Assembly (NCBI GenBank): GCA_964019415.1
Contig: OZ025868.1
Location: forward strand, 7,663,149 to 7,727,148
Length of the DNA: 64,000 nt
Source of the DNA: Ianthella basta
Lineage: Eukaryota; Porifera; Demospongiae; Verongiida; Ianthellidae
Direction of reading: 5' to 3'
The position numbers and the translations under genes were made by a program. The notes under the pieces were generated by a model. The model made no database searches. It worked only from the letters and a program-made list of their open reading frames with translations, and was not told the DNA's origin. This document shows, piece by piece, positions 22,341 to 34,182 of this stretch. The stretch's first letter is position 1; the number at the start of each line of letters is the position of its first letter.

Positions 22341-23519
22341 TTGCAGCCCTTGACAACGTACAGTATTTTATTTCGCCACAAGAATATGACGTCACTTCCT
22401 GTTAGCTTCGGTGCATGCCAATGTGACTAATTTAATGAATTACACATGCTCTTTCAGACAGACAATCTACATAGCTATACACCATATCGGTGCACAGCCT
22501 CATCCTCAGTACATACATGAATCACCACCATGCACATGCATGCCTTTAGCCAGTATGTTTAACATGATATTACATACACTAAATTGCAGGCATAGCATTG
22601 TCCCTTACTATGTGCACTGGCATGTGCTCCACTTGCTGGCACTCCATGCTATATAATAACGGTACAATTTGCTTAATGCTCCCCCTGCATACTCACATGC
22701 CATGCACACATGACATTGCAGATACCAGCATACTGCCCAGCTGACATCAATGCACTGTGACACAACATGCTAGCATCAGCAGACAGGCGCCGGCATGCTA
22801 TCATCGCTGCGCCAGAGCAGGGCTTTCCTGCTAGTATTAAATAATAATAAGCATAGCATGGGTATGTGGTATGTGCATGAATGGTGCATGGGAATGAGGC
22901 ATGACAAGTGCCACCCATGCAGTCCGTAGCACTTGTCATGCACTTGTGTCAAGGTGTGCCCATGTAATATTATGTATTCACCGACCATGTAGGGCTAATG
23001 AGTCCATGTATGTTTCATACCATAGCCATTCTAGTATAAATATTATATGTTACGTGCAAACCTCCAACTGGGGCAAACCTCCAACTTATAAGCTTTATCA
23101 TTCACAGGGAGTAGTGAACACTTACATATTTTATAGGAAACTACTTTCACATGGACTTACAGGGCCGTAGCACCCAGTCCGGTCGGTTTGGTCATGGCCG
23201 GACCGATTTTTGCTGCTGGAACAAACATTCTAATTATTGCAGATTATGCATTTTAAGCACGCTTTCAAAATTGGGAGGGGGGTACTGGCCTAAAGTTAAA
23301 CAACGTTCTAAAAGCAGAGTGGTCGTTACAGTGTTGCAGGACTTAGTTTAAATGAGGAACAGCTAGATACTTAGTCCTCTAACCAACCTTAACGGCGGCA
23401 GCCATTTTACGGGTGTGGTAACTGTGATAGCTGTGTGAGAAACATTTCAAAATTAAAATTATATTAACAATGATTAGTATTCATGGTAAAAAGTAGGTTG
23501 CAATATAGCATACATGCAC
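22341..23519. other. Spacer 3' of the D block; no gene
   Basis: Contains a small inverted repeat (GCATGACAAGTGC at about 22899 and its complement near 22927) and a GGCGGCAGCCATTTT motif near 23392. No gene recognised. Confidence 0.4.
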
Positions 23520-24542
23520 TTATGCTGAATCATGGGAATGTCTGTATTCCTTAGTTGATGCACTGTTTCCACCACTGCCCCCTTCCAGTGAATGTGTCTT
23601 TTTGCTGCAGCAACAACAGAGCCACTTCTTAAGATGCACTCTGATGGGTTTAAAATAGATGATGAGAAGAATGGGCGTGGGAATGAGAGAGAGGTCAATC
23701 AGTATCAGAGCAAGGTAGATAGCAATCAGTGACACTGACAGTGTGTCTCCAGTTTCATTCACAGCTGCACCAATAACGGGGGGAACGATTTGTCCAATAA
23801 AGTTGATGACATTTCCAATAAGCAGAAAGAATCCGAGCTTGAGTAAAGCCTTTTTGAAGGGGGCATCTGCACCAGAGATAGAATGCTTGCGGATGTAAAT
23901 GACAGTGAGAAGAAGAAAAGAAATGCTAGTAGCAAATCCACCAATCCCAAAGATGAAGACAAATATGCCAACATTGATACTCCCACCAAATGCTGTGTAG
24001 CGGCAAGAGTTGCTTACGATAGTGTCAAACACCACAGGCAAACCTCCAAAGATGGCTATAACCCACAAGACTGCCGCTGTGACAGCAAATCCAATGAAAG
24101 CACGTCGGTTGGACTCCTTCTTGTTGGCCTCATGGAACCTTACAATGTAGTACACAGTCACTGAAAAGGCTGCCAAGAAAAGGAATCGAGCTGCTCCTCC
24201 GGTACCAATAAAGAACAGACTCGCTCTGCAGAACTGAATTATCCTCTCTGGACTTTCAATATCTGTGAAGGCCAATGCCACACCAGCAATATCATACACA
24301 AAGACAGTTGTTCCCACCATTAGGCATGCTGCTGGAATATTGCAAAGCACAAGGCGAATGGTACCCACTGTGGTACGATCCACAAGCAGTGCGAGGAGTA
24401 TTAAAACATTAAAAACTATAACAGGGATGATGATGAAGAGGAGGAAGAAGAGGTAGTAGGCAACAAGGCCTTCCAGTGGGATAGACAGAGGGGGTACAGT
24501 AGAACTGTTGGAACTCTGATTGCTACTATTGAGGGACTCCAT
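23520..24542 (-). CDS. Divergent 7TM receptor, subfamily D copy 1, intact
   Basis: 340 residues from ATG 24542 (MESLNSSNQSSNSS, several sequons); the open frame extends upstream but without ATG. TM1 contains FNVLILLALLVDRTT, with Asn in the class-A TM1 position. TM3 starts FCRASLFF and has GGAAR; it ends VTVYYIVRF. Loop 2 is short with SNSCRYT. TM6 is LLKLGFFLLIGNVINFIGQ, TM7 SLIPTPILLIIYFKPIR, followed by LCCCCSKK and a Ser/His/Gly-rich tail of about 30 residues that could be phosphorylated. Its upstream region carries a 115-bp tandem repeat. Confidence 0.86.
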   Translation of the reverse strand: MESLNSSNQSSNSSTVPPLSIPLEGLVAYYLFFLLFIIIPVIVFNVLILLALLVDRTTVGTIRLVLCNIPAACLMVGTTVFVYDIAGVALAFTDIESPERIIQFCRASLFFIGTGGAARFLFLAAFSVTVYYIVRFHEANKKESNRRAFIGFAVTAAVLWVIAIFGGLPVVFDTIVSNSCRYTAFGGSINVGIFVFIFGIGGFATSISFLLLTVIYIRKHSISGADAPFKKALLKLGFFLLIGNVINFIGQIVPPVIGAAVNETGDTLSVSLIAIYLALILIDLSLIPTPILLIIYFKPIRVHLKKWLCCCCSKKTHSLEGGSGGNSASTKEYRHSHDSA

Positions 24543-24648
24543 TGCAGCTCTCTTCCTTCCACTTCTATAGATAGGACATAAGGTCAGCAACACTAACAAC
24601 CTTATTATATGGGGTACCTATTGACCTTCACAAGAATGCAGGGGATCT

Positions 24649-24848
24649 CATGATGACATTCTTTTCCTCTTGCTGGCAGCCATGTGTATACAGGGGAAAC
24701 CACAGTATATCAAAGGGACAGTTCTGGCCCTATGCACATTATGGCTTCGTTTCACAGGGGAAGTCATGATGACATTTCCTCTTGCTGGCAGCCATGGGTA
24801 TACAGGGGAAACCACAGTGTATACCAAAGGGACAGTTCTGCCCCCACA
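24649..24848. repeat. Two-copy tandem repeat, about 115-bp period
   Basis: CATGATGACATT, CCTCTTGCTGGCAGCCATG, GGGGAAACCACAG and AAAGGGACAGTTCTG each occur twice in order, about 115 bp apart, beginning 107 bp upstream of the D1 start codon. Likely promoter-proximal. Confidence 0.85.
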
Positions 24849-25239
24849 TATGGCTTTGTTCAGATTCCACACATTGTAGATGTGATGAGAGCATGATGAT
24901 ATCATGATGACACACCTATACACATGCCTTTTCTTGCCATACATGCACTACCTACTCACAATACACTACAAGTAATCCCGTATGCACAGAAAATTAAACC
25001 AGAGTACAAGTGGGGGGAATCTGGATTGCACTGTGGATTAAAGTGCACACAGCCCAATTGACTTTGTAACCAAAGTTACAGATCATATGTTATTCCTAGC
25101 AGATACAGGCCTGGCACAAACTAGAAGCCTTCTAAAAGGCACACACACACAAACTCCAGCTTACGAATATGGAAAAGCAATACAAATCGTCAAACTGCAA
25201 AATATCATCATCAAAAAATAACATCTATCAAAACACGGG

Positions 25240-26214
25240 TCAGTCAGAAGATAATTTAACTTCCCGTGTAGCACTCTTTTGCAATGTTAATGTCTTCCTT
25301 GATTTGCAGCAACAGCAGAACCACGATTTCAATCTCAATCTTACTGGCTTAAAATATATAATTAGCAGAATGGGACTGGGAACCAAGGATAGATCGATAA
25401 GGACATAAGACACATTCGCAACAGTTGATGCAAGAGAACCACTGATACCTGTGGTGATGACAGCAATAGCTATTAACGGAGGGAGAATTTGGCCAATCAA
25501 GTTGACAATATTTCCAATCAGTAGGAAAAAGCTGAGTTTCAGCATTGCCTTTTTGAAATGTGCATCCCCGTCTGTGATAGTATTCTTTCGTATATAGAAT
25601 ATGGTGAGAATCAGAAACACGGTGGTTATCAGAAACACACCAGCCCCAAATACAACAGCAAAAATGCACAACTGCACAAGTGCGCCAACTTCCGCAAATC
25701 TGCAGTCAGTTGTAATGACTACATCAAGCGTCACAGAGAAAGTCCCCAGGATGGCAATTATCCAGAGAACAACAACAACACCGACAAAACACCAGAAGAT
25801 GTACTTACGGGACTTGAGCAAATTGGCAATATTGAAGCGAATGATGACATAAACAGTGATAGAGAAGGCAGCTAGGAACAGTAACCTTGCGGCACCTCCG
25901 GAACCAACCAAGAAGAGGACTGCCTTGCAGATTCCATGATTGTTAGTCGGTAGCTCGTCTGAAAAGACCAGAACGACTCCAGCAAAGTCGAACACCAAGA
26001 TGCCCGCCGCCACCTCGAGGCACGCAATGGGGATGTTGCACAGAATGACTCTGACGACACTCGTAGTGGTCCGGTCCAACAGGAGTGCAACAAGGATGAG
26101 TACGTTGATAACGACAACCGGTAAAATGACTACCACGATGAAAAAGATGTAGTAGGCTAGCAGTCCTCCCACAGACAGCCCTGCTGCAGTGGCATTGCTA
26201 CTTGTGTTATCCAT
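25240..26214 (-). CDS. Divergent 7TM receptor, subfamily D copy 2, intact
   Basis: 324 residues from ATG 26214 (MDNTSSNAT); the frame opens further upstream but without ATG. TM1 INVLILVALLLDRTT; TM2 CNIPIACLEV contains a Glu that siblings lack. TM3 begins ICKAVLFLVGSGGAAR. Loop 2 Cys lies in TDCRF. TM6 MLKLSFFLLIGNIVNLIGQ; TM7 SLVPSPILLIIYFKPVR, then FCCCCKSRK. GC content is visibly higher in the 5' half than in neighbours. It shares the third-loop motif FYIRKNTITDGDAHFKKA with D1 (IRKHSISGADAPFKKA). Confidence 0.86.
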   Translation of the reverse strand: MDNTSSNATAAGLSVGGLLAYYIFFIVVVILPVVVINVLILVALLLDRTTTSVVRVILCNIPIACLEVAAGILVFDFAGVVLVFSDELPTNNHGICKAVLFLVGSGGAARLLFLAAFSITVYVIIRFNIANLLKSRKYIFWCFVGVVVVLWIIAILGTFSVTLDVVITTDCRFAEVGALVQLCIFAVVFGAGVFLITTVFLILTIFYIRKNTITDGDAHFKKAMLKLSFFLLIGNIVNLIGQILPPLIAIAVITTGISGSLASTVANVSYVLIDLSLVPSPILLIIYFKPVRLRLKSWFCCCCKSRKTLTLQKSATREVKLSSD

Positions 26215-26429
26215 ACACACCCAAGTCACGCTGGCCCTCGTATAGTTACAGCTATAGTTGATTGGCAACGTTCTGCTCCGAAGGCAGTGAGTCTACAGAA
26301 ACTTGCGAAGGCGCACAAAGTTTATGCAACTCGGGCACTTCTCCTGCTCTGTGAATCGATGATGTTACTGAGCAATACTTCACAAGAAACGGTAGCTATC
26401 GGCCCAGCCCCTCCCTCTGTTGTCTTGCT

Positions 26430-26492
26430 TGAACTCACTTCCGGCAGCCATTTTATGTAACGTCCAAAATGGAGGCCGGAAGTGGGCTAGAC
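26430..26492. repeat. Inverted pair of ETS- and YY1-like motifs
   Basis: CACTTCCGGCAGCCATTTT faces AAAATGGAGGCCGGAAGTG across an 11-bp spacer. CCGGAAGT is an ETS-type site and CCATTTT/AAAATGG a YY1-type site. The same pair sits in the arm of the MITE at 4492, so this may be a worn MITE centre. It lies about 220 bp upstream of the start of the D gene at 25240-26214. Confidence 0.6.
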
Positions 26493-26719
26493 AAGCTAGG
26501 TGTTGCATCATAAGAATTTGTAGTACGCATTGAAACACACATTAATACAGATTAGCTACACAGGTAGAAGTGTAGCTACTATAAAATATAATAAGGTAGG
26601 TACAGACTCACTCAAAATAATGTAGCTAGCAGCTAGCTATAAAAATTATAGCTAGCTAGTAAATAGCTAATGCGATCACAAGAGCACTCATAGCAACACC
26701 TAGCACATAGTAACACCTA

Positions 26720-27706
26720 TTAAAAGTTCCGATAGCGAATGTCCAGTCTCTTATGCCATGTATCACTGTCATCATCTTTGCGGCAACAGCAACAACACCA
26801 TGATTTCAATCGCATTCTCACTGGTGTGAAAAATGCAATAATAAGGATGGGTGTGGGAACAAGGGAAAGATTAATCAGCACAGTCGCTATATAGAATGCA
26901 ACATAAGCTGCAAGAGTCATTTGCTCACTACTGGTTGAAACTACTAAAATAGCAGGCAGGATCAGACCAGTGAAGGTGAACGCATTGCTTAAGAGGAGAA
27001 AGAAACTCAGCTTCACCATTGCTTTCTTGAATGCAGATTCTTGATGTGAATATGTATGGTGCTTAGTGTAACATACTGTCAAAATGAGGAACACGTTAGT
27101 GACAACAAAGCCTCCAACACCGTAAACGAGGATGTCGATAACGACATTCCCAACCCCGCCTTCACGTGTGTATCGGCAGGAATGCGTAGACCCAGAAAAT
27201 GTAAAGAAAACTACTATTCTGCTAAGAATCACAGCAAACCAAACAAACAAAACGGACCCAATAAAGAAACATAAGTAGTACTTTTTGGCCTTAAGTGCTC
27301 CAATAATCTTCTTATGATTGACAGTGATGTACACGTTGACAGAAAATACTGCCAAAAAGAGCAGTTGCCCAGTGCCACCAACACTGACAAGATACAAGCT
27401 TGGTACACAGAATTCAGCAATGGACTCATGGTGTCCAGCTATAATCAAGGATAGGCCTGCAGAGTTATACAGCAAAATGCCAGCTGACACAACAAGGCAC
27501 GATAAGGGGATGTTACAGAGAGAGAACCTCACATATACAGAGGTAGTTCGGTCCAGAAAGATGGCAATGAGAACCAACAGGTTTGCCACAGTTACAGGAA
27601 CGATAATAGCAATGAAGAGAAGGTAATACACAACCAATCCAGGAATTGAGGGAGCAAAGGGTGCTTCTGTAGAGTTGCTGATGTTGCCAGTATTAATACT
27701 TTCCAT
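26720..27706 (-). CDS. Divergent 7TM receptor, subfamily D copy 3, intact
   Basis: 328 residues from ATG 27706 (MESINTGNISNSTE). TM1 ANLLVLIAIFLDRTT; TM3 FCVPSLYLVSVGGTGQ: the signature Arg is Gln here, the only intact gene without it. TM3 ends VNVYITVNHKK, so the usual basic residue is also changed. Loop 2 Cys in HSCRYT. TM6 MVKLSFFLLLSNAFTFTGL; TM7 SLVPTPILIIAFFTPVR with Thr for Lys. The tail begins CCCCCRKDDD. Structurally intact but diverging at the family's fixed sites. Confidence 0.84.
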   Translation of the reverse strand: MESINTGNISNSTEAPFAPSIPGLVVYYLLFIAIIVPVTVANLLVLIAIFLDRTTSVYVRFSLCNIPLSCLVVSAGILLYNSAGLSLIIAGHHESIAEFCVPSLYLVSVGGTGQLLFLAVFSVNVYITVNHKKIIGALKAKKYYLCFFIGSVLFVWFAVILSRIVVFFTFSGSTHSCRYTREGGVGNVVIDILVYGVGGFVVTNVFLILTVCYTKHHTYSHQESAFKKAMVKLSFFLLLSNAFTFTGLILPAILVVSTSSEQMTLAAYVAFYIATVLINLSLVPTPILIIAFFTPVRMRLKSWCCCCCRKDDDSDTWHKRLDIRYRNF

Positions 27707-28548
27707 CTTTGCTTACTAGCTATTCTCAGAAGCACAAAAGCCAATAACTGAAGTCCACTGCAAGGAGTATAGGTCTACCGCTATCCTTGATAGGTCTGCA
27801 AGGAACACTCTTGTAGCTACAACCTGTCTTCTACGGCATTCCTTCAGGTAGGGTGATTGTGCAACCAAACAGCTGGGGGTTGTGTTTGGTATGTGGGGGC
27901 TGGAGTGGGCACATCGTTTATGGACTAGGGCCTGTAAACTATGAATATGGTTATAGATCATGAATACTGTTCATTATTCATGAGTCTTGAAGGCAACTTG
28001 AGAACACTCCACATCCTACACAAACATAGGGTAGCGACTGTTTTCAACATATCTACTTATTATAACATGGTCACAGCAAGACAATCCTCACCTCCATGAA
28101 AGTCTTCACCCATGAGAACACTGAGGTATCTGCAAAGTAGGCTTTCCTGTGAACATGCTTGTCTGATATGAATTCGAACTACAATAGCTACAATGAAGCA
28201 AATATTCAAGAGTAGCTACTTTGGCATTGCTATGAGTTATGCCAAGTTGCGCTTAGGCTGAATCTAGTTGACTGCGGCTTAAAATATGGCAACAGCAGCA
28301 GCTATGCAGAGTTCAGACAATCGATGTCCTTGCAAGCAAAAATGATAATTCTCTTGACTCATTGCACATTTGATGCAGAATTGCACAACACATTCATAAA
28401 TATTATTGGATGTTTGTTTAAACAGTGAATATAAGTTGTATGCATACATATAATGCAAGCACAATGCAATTAATCTGAATGGCCTTGAACCTGGAAAGAT
28501 TGTTTTTCATTTTTCACAAAGCTACCAGAGTGCAATTCCCCCTGCTTC
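27707..28548. other. Spacer upstream of D3; no gene
   Basis: No coding sequence, RNA gene or clear element found. Confidence 0.4.
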
Positions 28549-29685
28549 CTACTCAAATGAACCCTTTCCTTCACACAACAATAGCAATGCCACTTCCTTA
28601 ATCTCGTTCTCACTGCATGGTTTGAAGTATGCAACAATTTCAATGGGTGTGGGGATTAGGGTGGGGTTAATCAGAGCCCCGGCCACATAAAATACAATAG
28701 TAGCAGCAATATTCCTCTGAGCATCATTGATTGAACCTACCAAAACAGAAGGAAGGAGCAAACTGATGAAGTTCATGATCATGTAGTACAGTGCATATGA
28801 GGAGAAAGAAACAAAGCTTAAGCATTGCCTTCTTGAAAGCAGATTCTTGCTGAGAAAATGAGTGGTGCTTGGTATAGCACACTGTCAGAATGAGGAACAC
28901 GTTGGTCACAACAAAGCCTCTGACACTGTACACAAGGATTGATGTAGATGCCGATACTCACATTCTCCTAACAGGAGTGTACTGGCTTGAACTGCTGGAC
29001 TCAGAAATACAATCAAAGAAAAGTGCAATTCTGCTTAATATGACAACAATACCCACAACCAGTAATAAAACAGTGAAGAAGAAGAACAAGCAACACTTTT
29101 TGAACTTTACTGCTGTCAATGTAGTCTTATGACTGACAGTAACGTACACAGTAACAGAATACTCGTACTGCCAGAAAAAGCAGTACTTCAGCACCACCAA
29201 CACTGACTAGATACAACCTTGGTATGCAGAATTCCGCAATGAATTGAAGCTGCCCAGCTAATATCAGCACCACCATTCCAGTAGGATCAAAGAGCAAAAG
29301 GCCAGCTGCTACAACAAGCCCAGAAAAGGATGTTAGCTACAGAGAGAGAACCTCACATATACAGATCATAGGCAGCGGAACCTATAGGGCTGAGGGGCTG
29401 AAGCTCCCCCAGTAATCTGAATCTAGAGAACCGTGGTTATTGGCCTGACTGGCTTTCCCACCTAATAGTCCCCCCAAACTGTGTCAGGTTCATCCGCCCC
29501 TGCAGATTGCTGCAGTCTTGTTCAGAAAATGATGACTACAACTCAAGAACCAACAGATTAGCTACAGCTACAAGAGTGGTAATGCCAATGAAGACGAGGA
29601 AAAACCCTATAGCTAGGAGTCCTGAGGCTGAAGGAGTAAAAAGTACATCAGTGGAGATGGTGGCATTTTCAGTAACCATCTCCAT
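28549..29685 (-). pseudogene. Subfamily D receptor, decayed, with a MITE inside
   Basis: Closest to D3. N-terminus at 29685 (MEMVTENAT), TM1, then a 146-bp insertion, TM2-TM3 (29160-29360), TM4 (29000-29150), TM5-loop 3 (28800-28930) and TM7 with tail (28549-28720). At least four frame breaks and a gap in loop 2/TM5. Confidence 0.82.
29365..29510. mobile_element. Short MITE or SINE-like insertion in the D pseudogene
   Basis: The D3 gene reads continuously from CTCACATATACAG into the next TM1 codons; here about 146 bp intervenes. Its ends are weakly inverted (GGCAGCGGAACCT against GGGGCGGATGAACCT reversed). Boundaries are approximate and no clear target duplication was seen. Confidence 0.55.
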
Positions 29686-30100
29686 CTGTAGCTAGTTAGC
29701 AAGCTAAGCAGTATTCACAAGACTTCCCTGATTAGATTAACACTGAAAGGTGACAGACACATAAGTTATCTGAACCCTTTCAAGCACCTACTCACTTTAT
29801 GCCTTTGCCTACTTCACTATTACAGTTGAGGAAGGATTAGATCAGGAGCCTACTCTATCGAATCTAGAACAGGTCATGCCCACAAGCCATTCATGAATAC
29901 TGTTAACTATGATCACAGTATTAGTATTCATGCCCTGTCAAGCGTCACATGATCATTCTATATAATTATGTGATTAAGCAGTATTCAACATACTTACAAA
30001 ACTGATACTAATGTGCTGTATATATCCTGTATAAAACATGTAAATGCAATGAAAAAATAATGTTAATACAAAATTAATGTGAGTGGTGAGCATGTCTGAA
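29686..30100. other. Spacer; no gene
   Basis: Nothing recognised apart from likely leader of the D pseudogene and 3' flank of D5. Confidence 0.4.
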
Positions 30101-31120
30101 TTAACTAGCAGTGTCTCTTCTTCTGTACGACAGGCTAGCAGTGTATGTTTCTCCAGACTTCCCACTGTACTGCATTTTCTCCTTTATACACATGCAACAG
30201 AACCACCGCTTCAGATGCACCCTCACTGGTTTGAAGTATACGATAAGCAGAATTGGAGTGGGGATGAGGGAGAGGTCAATCAAAATGGCTGCCAGGTAGT
30301 ATGCAATTTCTCCTGCAAGTGATGTCATTCCATTCTCGGTAGTGATCAGGATGCCAATGATGGGTGGAACTACTTGTCCAATGAAATTGATGATGTTACC
30401 AATAAGCAGAAAGGCAGAGAGCTTCAAAATGGCTTTCTTAAATGTTCCTTGTTCAGAAATAGTGTTGGTTCGGATGTAGCACAATGTCAGAAAGAAGAAG
30501 ATGGCAGTCACTGTAAATCCACCCACGCCAAATAGGATGACATATATACTGACGTTAATTGCCCCACCAATGATGGTGTACCGACAAGAGTTACTGATAA
30601 CAGCGTCAAAGAAAAGTGGTATCCTTGCAACAAAGACAAACACCCACAACACAGCAACCACAACAACAAAATAGACAATAGTCCACTTGTTTGACTTGTT
30701 TAAGATGTTAAACCTGACAATCAAATACACTGTCACTGAGAATGCAGCCATAAACAACAACCGAGCAACACCACCTGACCCAATGAGGAATAACACGGTC
30801 CTACATAGCTCAATGACGTTGTCAGGGACACCGATGTCTGTATAGGCAAGTCCTAGTCCGACAAAATCGTACAGCAGTACTCCTGCTGACACAACGAGGC
30901 ACGCAACTGGAATGTTACTCATCATCAACCTCACGATGACAGACGTAGTTCTGTCCACGATGAGAACAATCAGGATCAAAACGTTCGCCACTACCACAGG
31001 AATCATGATCAGAATGATGAAGAATAGGTAGTAGCCAATCAGAACTCCTGGCGATAGTGAAAGCCCTCTCGTCATGGGAGGAGGGCTGGTTCCATTGCTG
31101 CCATTCATAAAGTTCTCCAT
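30101..31120 (-). CDS. Divergent 7TM receptor, subfamily D copy 5, intact
   Basis: 339 residues from ATG 31120 (MENFMNGSNGTSPPP). TM1 ANVLILIVLIVDRTT; TM3 LCRTVLFLIGSGGVAR, ending VTVYLIVRF; loop 2 NSCRYTIIGG. TM6 ILKLSAFLLIGNIINFIGQ; TM7 SLIPTPILLIVYFKPVR. The tail has FCCMCIKEK and a Ser/Arg-rich end. D5 and D1 are the most alike in loop 2 and TM5 (both CRYT followed by GGSIN or GGAIN and FGIGGF or FGVGGF). Confidence 0.86.
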   Translation of the reverse strand: MENFMNGSNGTSPPPMTRGLSLSPGVLIGYYLFFIILIMIPVVVANVLILIVLIVDRTTSVIVRLMMSNIPVACLVVSAGVLLYDFVGLGLAYTDIGVPDNVIELCRTVLFLIGSGGVARLLFMAAFSVTVYLIVRFNILNKSNKWTIVYFVVVVAVLWVFVFVARIPLFFDAVISNSCRYTIIGGAINVSIYVILFGVGGFTVTAIFFFLTLCYIRTNTISEQGTFKKAILKLSAFLLIGNIINFIGQVVPPIIGILITTENGMTSLAGEIAYYLAAILIDLSLIPTPILLIVYFKPVRVHLKRWFCCMCIKEKMQYSGKSGETYTASLSYRRRDTAS

Positions 31121-33150
31121 ATTCACTCTTCAGTAGCTAGTTAGCGGGCCGCCTGTACTTGCTGTAGCCGTACGTAGCTAGCTAAGTGAAGAATCGTTGA
31201 CAATGAACTATAGCGAAGTCTACCAGCTACACAACAGCCCTATCAGGTATAGTGGCCTGTATGACTGTAGATCATAAACTGACTGCAAAGGTTAGATTCT
31301 CCCATTCGTAGCTAGCTATATAGCTACGTGGCCTGTCAACGGGAAGTGACACATACGCATGAAGCAACACAACGACGACCACATTGCATACCTCACCGTG
31401 TGAAACAGGAACTGCATGAAGTCATCATCCTCCCATAAAGTGAGGTCAGTGTGGGTTTGTACCACAAGTACCGGTCAGTTGTTCCAAAGCCAAGGTCATG
31501 GACACAATATTGCAATTACGTAATCTGGAAGCTAGGGATCCTGGTATACTGAATAGTGGCAATGTGGTCATGTATGAAGTAATACACCAGATACACCCTC
31601 ACTGTAAAACTGTGAACGATACCTTGTATACCACTCTCTTGCATGCATTATGCCTTATTTCACTTTGACTTAGAGCTTTTGGCACTTTGCCCAGCTTCAC
31701 TCCGTGCACCACTGACAAGATATGGAGGGTCAGTAAAGTGTGTGCATGTAGGTACCAAACATCACCTCCTTTATCGGTGCTACCTTGAATGCACGCATGC
31801 CAGCTGCTACATAAGGCACCAGTATAGAGGGTGCTACAAAGTACGTAACATCCTCAACATATCATTATAGTAAGCAAATGCCCACATCCCTATCTTGCAT
31901 GCCACTGTGTAGTGTGGCACAATGGTGCTGCAAGCTGATGAGTGATGGGTTACACAGCCATACATGCAGCTTCTGTGGGTACAAGCCACTGATCTGGCTT
32001 CTGTGTTGGCTGACTCACTGTATTATCAGGTCTCTCATCTTCAAAGCACACCTAGAGGATGAGGGTACACAAGCATACATAGGGCTGCCTACTTGTCCAC
32101 AAAGTGCTTCACAATTGATTATGAATATGCCCGTCTGATGCCTCAGGCATGCCTATATACAGTGTAAATGTGTATACAGCTAGTACATGACTACAACAAT
32201 GGACTTGCCTTTGAAGTGCACAATTGCAAGATTCATACACAGATACATGCAAAGCAATTTGAAAGCTGAAGGTGGCCAATGCATATGCCTAGGCCTGTTC
32301 TCTTAAATTTAGTCCACATGCACATAACGGGAGACCGGCCAATTTATGAGAGTTTGCAGGAATTCTCTTGGGCCAGGCAAGGATCGATGCTGCAATTAAG
32401 TATCAGCTCAATTGTATAGAACATGGATGGTGCACGTTCTGCCAGATGTTTCTGTTGTAATATCTTATGTATTCGCACATGCATATGGTCCAAGACTGTG
32501 AATATACGTTTTCTACTATTATGAATATTATAAACTGCATGCGGTTCCAGCAGTATGCATCCATACATATGCATCATGTGGATATTATTTTAATGCATAT
32601 AAAAGCTTAAGGCTGCAATTGGCATGAGCTGTGCTAAGCCTTATATTAACACCACGTACTATAACACATATAAGCACCTGCAAGAAGAGTAAGAACAGCA
32701 GCTTTGTATGCAAGGAATTAACCCTTTTCTACTGAGCACTCCATACAGCAAGCCATACAGGAATCTGCTTGAGATTTGTGTCAGTTGTTCACACAAGACA
32801 ATACCCCACATGACAGGAAGTGGGCGTGGGCTTGAGTAGGTGGGCAGATCTAGAGAGAAGAGCCGTCGTTCAGTGTACCAAGATGGACATATTGCAGGTC
32901 ATCAGGGACCAACAGCTCTGTATGTCACACATAGCTGGATGCAAAGCTTTTACAATGTTGCAACAATCTTGTTGAAAAGTTGCAATTTTACTATGGGTGG
33001 TTCAAATTTGTACATTCATGGTCTTGCCCACGCATGCATATGTATTCTAAGACTTGCTTAATTACACAAATAGTAGACCATGACTGTGTATACTTTAATT
33101 GCTTTGCCTGCATGCACTTAATACCTCACAATACAGGCACTGATTCTGAA
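31121..33150. other. 2-kb spacer between D and E blocks; no gene
   Basis: AT-rich, with scattered short palindromes (GCATGCATG type). I found no gene, RNA gene or paired element ends. Confidence 0.4.
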
Positions 33151-33444
33151 CAAGTATTTCGAGTTAAAAACTCGTGGGGCTGCCGCCCCAACTCGAAATA
33201 CTTGCTCCCTTCGGTCGCAGCTCTGTCACTCACAATAGCTAAACATGACATCGTTTCTTAATACCTCAGTAACCTCAGCACACACACACACACACACACA
33301 CACCACTATCACCAGACACATGAGACACACACACACACACACACGCACACACACACGCACGCACGCACACACACACACACACCACTATCACCAGACACAT
33401 GAGGCACACACACACACACACACCACTATCACAAGACACATGAG

Positions 33445-33504
<60 letters not shown>

Positions 33505-34151
33505 GCACACACACACATGCACAGAGAAATCTCCAGCAAAGACACATGACTGCTTGTATCACATGAATTTACAGTGAGTAATTACAGAAACATAATGTAC
33601 CAAGGAACTCACAGTCGCCAGAGTAGCTAGTGGTCTGTGATGGCAAAAGCTACGTACGTTTGCTACAGCGCAGTACGCGTGGGTCAGGTTCTGAAGAGCA
33701 TTCAGAAGGGCAACCGTGCGAGTTAAGCTTTTCAACGCTACAAACGGTTGAAGAATGTTAGCGTCTACATATCACGGCGTTCACCAGTTTCTACGTTGCT
33801 CCTGTCATGTGTTCCAGGCGGCGGAGTGAAGTCCTCTGAGGCGGGCGCGGCCATTATCGAAGAAGGCGCGGGGCGAAGTCGATGACCTGTTGGGCGCTGT
33901 CTCGAAGCTGTGTCTTTGTCCGTCGGCCAGAAGTGCTGTAAGAGTCTGTTCCAGGATCAGAGGCGGAAGAAAACGTCCAAAGTTCGCTAAGACGTCGCTT
34001 AGAAGCCGGTTTTCAAAGTCCCTTGGCCTCGCACACGGTCCACTTCCGGCCGAATAAAATGGCCGACAATATAAATTCTCTATACCCAATACTTCGCCCA
34101 ATACATTCAATATAAATGTAAGCATTGACGTACAACCGTAGGTTGGCGTAT

Positions 34152-34182
<31 letters not shown>

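Noticed and set aside
33277-33512. CRISPR-like regular spacing in the CA tract
   Set aside because: It is a microsatellite with three copies of a short interruption; there are no unique spacers, and the genome is an animal one.
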